From: Pseudomonadota bacterium | Lineage (GTDB): Bacteria > Myxococcota > Bradymonadia > UBA4248 | Assembly: GCA_017613855.1 (NCBI GenBank) | Contig: JAGACY010000434.1 | Coordinates: 1-10,190, forward strand | DNA length: 10,190 nt | Reading direction: 5' to 3' | Part shown: one piece after another, positions 1-5,863 of the stretch | Layout: each line of letters begins with the position of its first letter | Numbering within the stretch: position 1 is the first letter of the stretch | Notes under the pieces: model-generated | Told to the model about the DNA's origin: nothing | Seen by the model: only the letters and a program-made list of their open reading frames with translations | Database searches by the model: none | Translations under genes and position numbers: made by a program

Positions 1-2
1 CA

Positions 3-254
3 AAGCCTGAGGACGGAACAAAGCCTGAGGACGGAACAAAGCCTGAGGACGGAACAAAACCCGAGGACGGAACAAAACCCGAGGACGGAACAAAACCCGA
101 GGACGGAACAAAACCCGAGGATGGAACAAAACCCGAGGATGGAACAAAACCCGAGGATGGAACAAAACCCGAGGACGGAACAAAGCCTGAGGATGGAACA
201 AAGCCTGAGGATGGAACAAAGCCTGAGGATGGAACAAAGCCTGAGGATGGAACA
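3..254 (+). repeat. 18-nt tandem repeat, 14 copies, encoding KPEDGT
   Basis: Fourteen perfect-length 18-base units encode the same hexapeptide. They differ only at synonymous positions, in blocks: three AAG-CCT-GAG-GAC units, three AAA-CCC-GAG-GAC, three AAA-CCC-GAG-GAT, one AAA-CCC-GAG-GAC, then four AAG-CCT-GAG-GAT. The blocks suggest expansion by slippage or unequal recombination of neighbouring units. The tract probably continues to the left of the window. Confidence 0.97.
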
Positions 255-1286
255 GATCCCAATGCGACAGAAGCAGATACCGTCACCAAAGAATCCTGCG
301 ATGATAAATGGCAGGAATCCTGCGATGGGCAGATTGCGCATTTTTGCAATGAAGATGGCTTTGTAACGCTTCGGGATTGCGCAAAATTGGCAGATTCGAC
401 GAAACAAAAGCTAACCTGTCAGGTGGCCAAAAAGAACTTCGCCGATTGCGTATTACCATGTGAAGAAGATGCCCCGTCGACTTGCAATGGCAAATATGTT
501 CAGGAAAATCAATGTCTTGAGGTCCAGTCTGGGGGCAAATACCTCTATGGTTTTACCGACGATCCCTGCCCAGTGGCCTGTGACAAAGGCAAGTGTGTGA
601 CAGAGATTGCCCCGGTAACCGGTTCCTCATGCACCGAATCGTTTGAACCGGTTTGTTTTGAAGGCAAAGCATACACGTGTGAATCCGGCAAGATCACCGA
701 AACAGCATGCGGTGCCGACGAGGTTTGCGCCATTCCTTATGAAAAGACCACCGCAGAATGTACAACCAAATGCAAATTTTCCGAAGTTGGCCAGTCCAAA
801 GGATCCTGTGATACCGTCAAAGGCAAACCCGTTGCCACCACCTCTGTATGTCGGGCCGGATCGACCCAAATGGCCAACTATTTCTGGTTTACGAGTACTG
901 AAACCTGCGACAAATCCTGCAAAGACGGAATTTGCGACAGTAAACTCCCGACCGTGGGAGAAAGCTGCACGGATGACGATCACGATGTCTGCGTCAATAA
1001 TGCACTTTACTACTGCCATGTCGAGAAACATACCTGGAGCGTGATGGTATGCGGTGATTCCGAAAACCAGGGCTACCCGCTATGCCGCAATTTAACCGAA
1101 ACCTGGGCAGACTGTGTCTTTGAATGTGATGAAGGGGATGAAGATCTCAATGCCGTTTGCACGCCACGCAATGGCGTGAATTATGCCGAAACGACATCCT
1201 GCAAAAAAGGACTGGACGGGAAGTTCTATTACTTTGAAGAAAGCATTGCCTGCGATGGTAAATGCAAGTCCGGAAAATGCCTGTGA
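3..1286 (+). CDS. Secreted Cys-rich repeat protein, 5' end outside window
   Basis: The reading frame is open from the left edge to the TGA at 1284-1286, so the start lies upstream. The part seen (427 residues) begins with 14 exact KPEDGT hexapeptides (3-254), a charged Pro-rich linker. Three tandem modules of about 100 residues follow (291-596, 627-935, 960-1280), each with exactly 12 Cys. The spacings C1-x7-C2-x7-C3, C6-x3-C7 and C10-x3-C11-x4-C12 are invariant. This even Cys pattern implies disulfides and hence an extracytoplasmic protein; a signal peptide or lipobox would be upstream and cannot be seen. There is no C-terminal membrane anchor; the protein ends GKCL. A TTG at 387 could open a shorter frame but would cut through module 1, so it is rejected. 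I do not recognise the family. Function is unknown; a surface or binding role is inference. Confidence 0.85.
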   Translation, partial: KPEDGTKPEDGTKPEDGTKPEDGTKPEDGTKPEDGTKPEDGTKPEDGTKPEDGTKPEDGTKPEDGTKPEDGTKPEDGTKPEDGTDPNATEADTVTKESCDDKWQESCDGQIAHFCNEDGFVTLRDCAKLADSTKQKLTCQVAKKNFADCVLPCEEDAPSTCNGKYVQENQCLEVQSGGKYLYGFTDDPCPVACDKGKCVTEIAPVTGSSCTESFEPVCFEGKAYTCESGKITETACGADEVCAIPYEKTTAECTTKCKFSEVGQSKGSCDTVKGKPVATTSVCRAGSTQMANYFWFTSTETCDKSCKDGICDSKLPTVGESCTDDDHDVCVNNALYYCHVEKHTWSVMVCGDSENQGYPLCRNLTETWADCVFECDEGDEDLNAVCTPRNGVNYAETTSCKKGLDGKFYYFEESIACDGKCKSGKCL

Positions 1287-1306
1287 TGTGATCAAAAACG
1301 AGAAAA

Positions 1307-1326
1307 AATGGGGACCCTTCCCCATT
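1307..1326 (+). terminator. Weak hairpin, possible terminator of the Cys-rich gene
   Basis: AATGGGG (1307-1313) pairs with CCCCATT (1320-1326) around a 6-base loop, 20 bases after the stop codon. No T-run follows directly; a T-rich stretch starts only at about 1344. It could end transcription of the upstream gene, but it is not a canonical intrinsic terminator. Confidence 0.4.
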
Positions 1327-1438
1327 CCGAACCCAAACATTACGTTTTCTTATTTTTAGCGTGTTTAAGTACACATCCATAATAAAAGCCAAGCATAGGC
1401 TGAATGCTTACAAATAAAGAAAAAAGAAAAAAACTATT

Positions 1439-1467
1439 TTGACAAAGGTAAATCCTCGCTCCATACT
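1439..1467 (+). promoter_or_regulatory. Predicted sigma-70-type promoter of the NlpC/P60 gene
   Basis: A perfect TTGACA (1439-1444) lies 17 bases before CATACT (1462-1467, 4 of 6 to TATAAT), in AT-rich sequence. TACTAT two bases further on is an alternative -10. Transcription would start near 1474, giving a leader of about 60 bases. Confidence 0.55.
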
Positions 1468-1487
1468 ATATTATTTTAGTATAACAA

Positions 1488-1512
1488 GCCTGGTGTCCTT
1501 GCGATACCGGGC
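1488..1512 (+). promoter_or_regulatory. Leader hairpin upstream of the NlpC/P60 gene
   Basis: Bases 1488-1497 pair over ten positions, two of them G-U, with 1503-1512 around a 5-base loop. The hairpin lies in the predicted leader, eight bases before the Shine-Dalgarno CGGAGG (1521-1526). It has no T-run, so it is not an intrinsic terminator. It may stabilise the mRNA or affect translation; this is inference. Confidence 0.45.
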
Positions 1513-1532
1513 CTAATGAGCGGAGGCCTGTC

Positions 1533-2684
1533 ATGGCAAAAGCAACTGTTACAGCATCGAACGGCTTAAACGTTCGAAAAGGACCTGGGACAAATTATTC
1601 AAAATTGGGCTCATTGACATACAAAACGACGGTCGATGTGCTCAGTACAACAAACGGCTGGCATCAAATCAATTATTCTGGGCAAAAGGGATACATTTGC
1701 AGCCAGTACACCTCTTATTCAGGGGACAGTTCTTCCTCATCGGGAAGCAAATCCTCATCAGAAAACAGTTCCGGTTCGGGAAGTGGTACGCTTTATACCG
1801 TAACCGCATCATCGCTCAATGTCCGTAAAGGTGCAGGCACAAGTTATGGGATTCTAGGCCAGCTCAGCGGCGGTACAACGGTCACCGCACTGGGTGAATC
1901 AAGTGGATGGCTCAAAATTTCATTCAAAGACCAAACCGGTTGGATCTCTAAAAAATATACAAAAGTCGGCGGTTCTTCATCTGGCGGTTCAAACAGTTCC
2001 AGCAGTTCCGGTTCTGACTCTGCTACAGCCAAAACCGGTGTTGTGACCGCAGCTGCCCTCAATGTCCGTAAAGGTGCAGGCACTTCCTACGGAATTCTCG
2101 GAACATTGTCCAACGGCGACTCTTTCTCCTATACCCAGGAATCAAACGGCTGGCTTAAGATTTCCTATAAAGACGGCACCGGTTGGATCTCCAAAAAACA
2201 TACGACCGTCGGCGGCGGCAGCACAGGCGGATCCAGCTCAGGTTCTGGAGGGGCTGCATCCGATAAGATGAAAGAAGCCGGTCAAAAAGCCGCTAACAAA
2301 GCAAACTCACTCTACTCGCAATACCGCTCCGAAGGATGGACTTACAGCCAGGCATACCGTTCGTCTACCGGACACTATGACTGCTCTTCATTCTGCCACC
2401 GCTGTTGGTCTGCAGCAGGTGTCAACTTCGGCTGGGGAAGCTCCGAAGGCGAAGCACTCAAATGCTACAACGCCGGCGGCACCGTAAACAGCGTACAAAA
2501 TGTCATTCCCGGTGACCTCTTGTTCTACCATACCAACTGGAACAGCGGTACACGATGGAAAGGCATTAACCACGTTGCCATTGCCATCAGCGGTTCGCAG
2601 CGCGTCGATGCCGGCGGAACACCCGTTAAAAAGAAAGACCTCGGAAGCCCCGTCTACATCGGACGGCCGGGATATCTGCTTTAA
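1533..2684 (+). CDS. Triple SH3b, NlpC/P60 peptidoglycan endopeptidase
   Basis: A 383-residue predicted cell-wall hydrolase. Three bacterial SH3 domains (about 4-62, 87-145, 169-228), each with an LNVRKGxGTxY core, are joined by Ser/Gly-rich linkers. An NlpC/P60 domain follows (about 244-383). Its catalytic Cys is C284 (YDCSSF), its His is H347 (NHVAIAI), and the third polar position, 12 residues on, is D359; the family motif PGDLLFY is also present. NlpC/P60 enzymes usually cut D-Glu-diaminopimelate bonds, with SH3b domains binding the wall. The start is fixed by CGGAGG six bases upstream. The first SH3b begins at residue 4, so there is no Sec signal peptide: export would need another route, lysis, or the protein acts as an effector or endolysin. 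SH3b 2 and 3 share 26 identical bases (1815-1840, 2058-2083), a recent internal duplication. The gene is monocistronic. Confidence 0.92.
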   Translation: MAKATVTASNGLNVRKGPGTNYSKLGSLTYKTTVDVLSTTNGWHQINYSGQKGYICSQYTSYSGDSSSSSGSKSSSENSSGSGSGTLYTVTASSLNVRKGAGTSYGILGQLSGGTTVTALGESSGWLKISFKDQTGWISKKYTKVGGSSSGGSNSSSSSGSDSATAKTGVVTAAALNVRKGAGTSYGILGTLSNGDSFSYTQESNGWLKISYKDGTGWISKKHTTVGGGSTGGSSSGSGGAASDKMKEAGQKAANKANSLYSQYRSEGWTYSQAYRSSTGHYDCSSFCHRCWSAAGVNFGWGSSEGEALKCYNAGGTVNSVQNVIPGDLLFYHTNWNSGTRWKGINHVAIAISGSQRVDAGGTPVKKKDLGSPVYIGRPGYLL

Positions 2685-2712
2685 TTATTGCGGCTGTAAA
2701 GCCAATCATTCA

Positions 2713-2740
2713 GGCGGCGCAGTTTTGCGCCGCCTTTTTT
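2713..2740 (+). terminator. Strong intrinsic terminator after the NlpC/P60 gene
   Basis: A 9-bp GC-rich stem, GGCGGCGCA (2713-2721) with TGCGCCGCC (2726-2734), has a 4-base loop and six T (2735-2740). A small GGCT/AGCC hairpin (2691-2702) lies just before it. It separates the hydrolase from the atp operon. Confidence 0.95.
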
Positions 2741-2756
2741 ATGATCGTATTGTCTC

Positions 2757-2974
2757 TCCCAATTCAGCATTCCGAATTGCGCATTCCGAATTAGAAAACA
2801 ATTCCGGATTCCGCATTCCGCATTAAGAACGCAATTCACACCAAACTTCAGACTTTCCCTTTAGTTTTGCATCCCAATTCCGCATTCCGCATTCCGCATT
2901 CCGCATTCCGCATTCCGCATTAGAAAACAATTCCGCATTCCGCATTCCGCATTCCGCATTCCGCATTCCGCATT
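2757..2974 (+). repeat. Heptanucleotide repeat region (ATTCCGC) before atpZ
   Basis: Degenerate units come first (about 2761-2825), then a non-repetitive segment of about 50 bases (2826-2876). Two clean arrays follow: six ATTCCGC units plus ATT at 2877-2921, and six units plus ATT at 2930-2974. The spacer is AGAAAACA (2922-2929). The junction TTAGAAAACAATTCCG occurs twice (2791-2806, 2920-2935), so a larger composite unit was duplicated. The arrays end six bases before the atpZ start codon. They resemble in kind the short tandemly repeated repetitive sequences (STRRs) known from cyanobacteria. Read through, the 21-base period would encode IPHSAFR, but no gene is supported. Confidence 0.95.
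2846..2893 (+). repeat. Dispersed repeat element, copy A
   Basis: A 48-base segment made of a non-repetitive head (CTTCAGACTT...GCATCCCAA) and the first ATTCCGC units matches 10138-10184 in the same orientation, with four substitutions and one single-base gap by my alignment. The conserved head shows that the heptamers belong to a dispersed element rather than having arisen independently at each site. Confidence 0.85.
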
Positions 2975-2980
2975 AAAAAC

Positions 2981-3433
2981 ATGCCCAACGAAGACGCTCC
3001 CTCACAGAATCCCGCTTCCGAAACGCCCGATAGCACCCCAAATCAGGCCGATGAAAATGCCTACCTCTGGGATGAAAATGGCGACAAAATTGAAGAATCG
3101 GTTTCTGATACACCCGAAACTGAGCACTCAGAGGATGTGTCAACACAGGCGGATGTCGATCATTCTTCAGAGTCTGACACCAAAGAAGAAGACAAGAAAC
3201 TGCGTGCCGAAAGTTTTAAACTCGCCTCTGAGTTCGGATCCATCGGTCTTTTCTTGCTCTTTGCCATCATATTCTCTTATTACATCGGAAAGTGGTGTGA
3301 CCAGCTTTTTGGAACAAAACCGATATTTACTGTGTTCTGGATTTGTTGTGGTGTCGCTGCCACCGTTTTGGAAGCCATTAAAAATATCAAAAAAGCCAGT
3401 AAACTCGATCAAACGGAAGGGACAAAGCAATGA
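2981..3433 (+). CDS. atpZ: AtpZ-like small membrane protein of ATP synthase operon
   Basis: 150 residues. Two membrane helices (about 86-104 and 114-131) with YYIGKWCDQLFGTKP between them fit the AtpZ/AtpI family, small proteins encoded at the head of ATP synthase operons. Members are implicated in assembly of the c-ring and in Mg2+/Ca2+ supply. The usual protein is about 80-100 residues; here an Asp/Glu-rich N-terminal tail of about 80 residues is added. The start is uncertain: ATG 2981 directly follows the heptamer array, has no Shine-Dalgarno, and is the only Met in the protein. An in-frame TAG at 2921-2923 bounds the frame. GTG 3137 has AGAGG before it but only two bases away. Its TGA overlaps the next ATG (ATGA), so translation is coupled. 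The symbol rests on position and topology, not on strong motifs. Confidence 0.72.
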   Translation: MPNEDAPSQNPASETPDSTPNQADENAYLWDENGDKIEESVSDTPETEHSEDVSTQADVDHSSESDTKEEDKKLRAESFKLASEFGSIGLFLLFAIIFSYYIGKWCDQLFGTKPIFTVFWICCGVAATVLEAIKNIKKASKLDQTEGTKQ

Positions 3434-3903
3434 GAGAATTTTGGAATAAAATTCCCAAAACATTTCAGGTATGCGTCATTGTCTCGCTTGTCCTCGTATT
3501 CGCTGTATATTTGGTGGTTTCGTTGATCTTCGATTCCACTTTTGCGATACAAACTGCAATTATTAGTATTTTTTCATTCGCACTTTTGTGTGCGTATGTG
3601 GTATGGGCATCTAGCATCAGCATGCATGTCAAAATGCAAGCTGAACAAAATGGTGATATCAAAGAGGTTGCCACAAATGCGGCACTCAAAATTCAAGTGG
3701 GTTCGACCGTAAAAACATTGATCTTAGCGGCTTTTTTAGTCGTTCTCATCCTTGTTTTCAAATTCGATCCCTTTGCCGCACTTATCGGTGTCAGCGTCAT
3801 GTATATCCCACTTTACACGGTTCCTTTATTCGTCAAACCCGCATCAGATGATGACAATCCTGATGCGGATCCGAAAGAAAACACAAAGGTTGAACAACCA
3901 TGA
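3430..3903 (+). CDS. atpI: AtpI-like ATP synthase subunit I
   Basis: 157 residues with four predicted membrane helices (about 12-34, 39-63, 95-111, 114-135) and a short acidic C-terminal tail (139-157). Size, four-helix topology and place between atpZ and atpB match ATP synthase subunit I, a non-essential factor that helps assemble the c-ring and is not part of the finished enzyme. Sequence motifs in this family are weak, so the call rests mainly on synteny. Translation starts at the ATGA overlap with the upstream stop; AAGGG (3417-3421) is a reasonable ribosome binding site. Its own TGA overlaps the atpB start in the same way, so the three genes are translationally coupled. Confidence 0.72.
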   Translation: MREFWNKIPKTFQVCVIVSLVLVFAVYLVVSLIFDSTFAIQTAIISIFSFALLCAYVVWASSISMHVKMQAEQNGDIKEVATNAALKIQVGSTVKTLILAAFLVVLILVFKFDPFAALIGVSVMYIPLYTVPLFVKPASDDDNPDADPKENTKVEQP

Positions 3904-4661
3904 TTGAAGTTGCATTGGCAGAAGCCGAGGGTATTAATACCTGGATTGACTTCTTCTTTCCGCAGATCCACGACTTGTGGCAGCAATTCGGCTCATTAGG
4001 TTTTACATGGCTCAATGGAACGCACGTTTCCTTTATCCACGTGGCACTCACCCTGCTCTCGATGGCCATCGTTGCCATCCTGATTATTGCCAGCTACAAA
4101 AAGTTCAATCCACTCCCCGATGAAAAGCTCACGCCGCGAACCATCTTTGAACTCGTCATCGATCTCGTTCACGGTCTGTTGCTCGGTCAGATTCATGACC
4201 CCAAAAAAGCTCGCAAATACCTGCCTCTCGTATTTGCACTCGCCATCTTCATCTTCTTTAACAACGTATTTGCGCTCATTCCAGGCCTTGCACCTGCAAC
4301 CGATAATCTCAATACCAACGTCGGTATGGCACTGATCGTCTTCTTCGTTTCGACCATTGCCGGTATCCGTGAAAAAGGTCTCTTCCACGTCCTCAAGGAA
4401 ATGTGGGGACCCATCCCGGTTTTGGGACCACTCATGTTCCCCATCGAACTCATCAGCCAGTTGGTGCGCCCTGTTACGCTCTCAATCCGACTTATGGGCA
4501 ACATGTACGGTGACCACGCCGTCGTGGCTGTCCTCATGTCTTTGTGTGCTCCGATGATTCCCGCTGTCATGATGTGCCTCGGCGCACTCGTCGTCGTCAT
4601 TCAGACCGCTGTCTTCTGTATTCTTACCGTCGTCTACATTTCCATGGCGATTTCAGAATAA
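3900..4661 (+). CDS. atpB: ATP synthase Fo subunit a
   Basis: 253 residues, the normal size. Subunit a forms the two half-channels that carry H+ or Na+ to and from the c-ring in the inner membrane. The diagnostic stretch LVRPVTLSIRLMGNM contains the essential stator arginine, R197 (E. coli R210). A conserved Gln (Q235, VIQTAVF) corresponds to E. coli Q252. H206 sits where E. coli has E219, a known alternative half-channel residue. NNVFALIPG near residue 121 is also typical. Several hydrophobic helices run from about residue 43 to 250. The gene begins at an ATGA overlap with atpI, with only a weak AAGG site (3886-3889), so coupling probably drives translation. Confidence 0.97.
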   Translation: MIEVALAEAEGINTWIDFFFPQIHDLWQQFGSLGFTWLNGTHVSFIHVALTLLSMAIVAILIIASYKKFNPLPDEKLTPRTIFELVIDLVHGLLLGQIHDPKKARKYLPLVFALAIFIFFNNVFALIPGLAPATDNLNTNVGMALIVFFVSTIAGIREKGLFHVLKEMWGPIPVLGPLMFPIELISQLVRPVTLSIRLMGNMYGDHAVVAVLMSLCAPMIPAVMMCLGALVVVIQTAVFCILTVVYISMAISE

Positions 4662-4676
4662 TTCTCATTGTAAACC

Positions 4677-4691
4677 GGCCGATATACGGCC
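4677..4691 (+). promoter_or_regulatory. Intercistronic hairpin between atpB and atpE
   Basis: GGCCG (4677-4681) pairs with CGGCC (4687-4691) around ATATA, eight bases before the atpE Shine-Dalgarno (GGAG, 4700-4703). No T-run follows, so it is not a terminator. It may protect or help translate the atpE message, which must make many c subunits per enzyme; this is inference. Confidence 0.45.
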
Positions 4692-4710
4692 ATCCTATTG
4701 GAGATAGAAC

Positions 4711-5037
4711 ATGTCCTTAACCAAAAAAATTGCTCTTTTCGCTACAAGTGCTGCAATCCTCTTCGTCGTCTTTGCACCAATGGCATTCGCCCAGGACGGC
4801 GGTGCGGATAAAGTTGTCGATCCCATGCGCTTTATCGCCGCTGGTCTCTCCATCGGTATCGCCGCATGTGGTTGCGGTATCGGTCAGGGCCGCGCCGCTG
4901 CTGGTGCTCTCGAAGGCATTTCCCGCAATCCTTCCGCATACGGCAAAATCTTCACCCCGATGATCATCGCACTCGCACTCATCGAATCGCTCTCCATTTA
5001 TGCACTTCTCGTTTCACTCCTCGCAATCTTCGCATAA
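4711..5037 (+). CDS. atpE: ATP synthase Fo subunit c with N-terminal signal-like extension
   Basis: 108 residues; the core c subunit is about 75-90. Helix 1 has the Gly-rich GxGxG packing motif (about 44-60), the polar loop reads RNPSA, and helix 2 carries the ion-binding glutamate E92 (LIESLSIY). Residues 1-28 form a cleavable-looking signal peptide (positive start, hydrophobic core, AFA then QDG), as known for some proteobacterial c subunits. Compared with Na+-binding rings (Ilyobacter tartaricus Q32, E65, S66, Y70), Q59, E92, S93 and Y97 are kept, but T67 is Leu (L94). Two Cys in helix 1 (C53, C55) are unusual. GGAG at 4700-4703 is a good ribosome binding site. The gene closes the operon; subunits b and F1 must be encoded elsewhere. 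Confidence 0.97.
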   Translation: MSLTKKIALFATSAAILFVVFAPMAFAQDGGADKVVDPMRFIAAGLSIGIAACGCGIGQGRAAAGALEGISRNPSAYGKIFTPMIIALALIESLSIYALLVSLLAIFA

Positions 5038-5073
5038 TCAAGCCGATTGCAAGGTTGAATGAAATAATTTTTT

Positions 5074-5105
5074 AAAGCCTCCGTTTTAAATGGAGGCTTT
5101 TTTTT
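5074..5105 (+). terminator. Intrinsic terminator of the atp Fo operon
   Basis: AAAGCCTCC (5074-5082) pairs with GGAGGCTTT (5092-5100) around a 9-base loop, and a T-run continues from 5098 to 5105. It shows that the Fo operon ends after atpE. Confidence 0.95.
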
Positions 5106-5132
5106 GCCTTATGCAAAGTGGATTTGTATAGT
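5104..5132 (+). promoter_or_regulatory. Predicted promoter of the barrel protein pair
   Basis: TTGCCT (5104-5109, 4 of 6) lies 17 bases from TATAGT (5127-5132, 5 of 6). It directly abuts the atpE terminator. Transcription would start near 5139, giving a leader of about 70 bases before the start at 5210. Confidence 0.5.
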
Positions 5133-5209
5133 ATGGATCTAATTTAAGAAGATTCTGACGAATCTCTTAAAAACAATTGGTGTTTAGAAGAAAACTATAA
5201 GGAGAAGAT

Positions 5210-5782
5210 ATGGAACTTTTAAACAAACTTATGAAACACATCGTACTTGCCCTTACAACTCTGCTGTTTGCATTCGGCCTCAATATGGCCACTTCACAGG
5301 AAGCAAACGCCGGCGAATTTGAGATCAATGGTGGATTTGGTTTTGCTGGAATGTATAACAAGCATATCGACGATTATAATGGCTTTACGTTTACAATTGG
5401 CGCGCACTATCGCTTTGTTGACTGGCTTGCCCTCGGTATCGAACAGGATTTGGGCGCCCTGTTCAATGAACATGATAACGACTATAACGGGTTTTATGGA
5501 GCCACCATTTTTGGTGCCAAATTCATTTACAGTTTTGGCTCTGCTGAAATCTTCGGCAGACTCGGTATCGGTGCTGTCTATGTCGATATGGATTATGACG
5601 AGCACCACATCCATTGGGAATGGGATAACGCATGGTTCGGACTCCGCCTGGGCGTTGGCGGCACATATTACATTGCCGGCCCGTTTGGTATTGGTCTCAA
5701 CTTCGATTACACACCCAGTTTTGACGATGATGTCGTAACACACTTCCTTAGACTGCAGCTGCATCTCGTCTATAAATTCTAA
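5210..5782 (+). CDS. Outer-membrane beta-barrel protein, first paralogue
   Basis: 190 residues. A Sec signal peptide (1-34, cleavage after ANA) precedes a mature region of alternating aromatic/hydrophobic strands with a C-terminal Phe (LHLVYKF). This is the pattern of BAM-inserted small outer-membrane barrels, in the general style of OmpA/OmpW-like proteins; the exact family is not clear. Turns are rich in Asp/Asn/Gly, and a loop at about 126-139 holds EHHIH, a possible metal site. The start is fixed by AAGGAG at 5199-5204. It is followed by a close paralogue that shares GFYGATIFGAKFIY, VALGIEQDLG-like and DYTPSF segments, so the pair is a tandem duplication. No function can be assigned beyond outer-membrane location. 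Confidence 0.85.
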   Translation: MELLNKLMKHIVLALTTLLFAFGLNMATSQEANAGEFEINGGFGFAGMYNKHIDDYNGFTFTIGAHYRFVDWLALGIEQDLGALFNEHDNDYNGFYGATIFGAKFIYSFGSAEIFGRLGIGAVYVDMDYDEHHIHWEWDNAWFGLRLGVGGTYYIAGPFGIGLNFDYTPSFDDDVVTHFLRLQLHLVYKF

Positions 5783-5834
5783 AACGGCAACCCCGAGCCC
5801 CAAATCTATGGCGTGAAGAAAAACTTTGCCATGA

Positions 5835-5852
5835 CAGGGCCTGACGGCCCTG
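5835..5852 (+). promoter_or_regulatory. Hairpin abutting the Shine-Dalgarno of the second barrel gene
   Basis: CAGGGCC (5835-5841) pairs perfectly with GGCCCTG (5846-5852) around the tetraloop TGAC. The Shine-Dalgarno AAGGAG (5853-5858) starts at the next base. No such hairpin precedes the first paralogue, although the ribosome binding site and start region are otherwise nearly identical. It may stabilise the downstream segment of a shared mRNA or tune translation. Confidence 0.6.
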
Positions 5853-5863
5853 AAGGAGAAGAT

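Noticed and set aside
121..366. Open frame of MEQNPR-type repeats at the left edge
   Set aside because: It is the same 18-base repeat read in another frame. The KPEDGT frame is open from the window edge and continues into the Cys-rich domains.
387..389. TTG as start of the Cys-rich protein
   Set aside because: The frame is open upstream to the window edge, and the TTG lies within the first 12-Cys module, so starting there would lose four of its Cys.
2500..2826. Open frame ending in the heptamer region (IPHSAFR-like peptide)
   Set aside because: It overlaps the NlpC/P60 gene in another frame, crosses its terminator and is produced by the 7-base repeat.
2877..2974. CRISPR array
   Set aside because: The units are 7 bases and directly contiguous, with no spacers of CRISPR length and no cas genes nearby.
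5813..5863. GTG 5813 as the start of the second barrel protein
   Set aside because: It has no Shine-Dalgarno and would read through the hairpin. The ATG at 5864 has the same AAGGAG and spacing as its paralogue.
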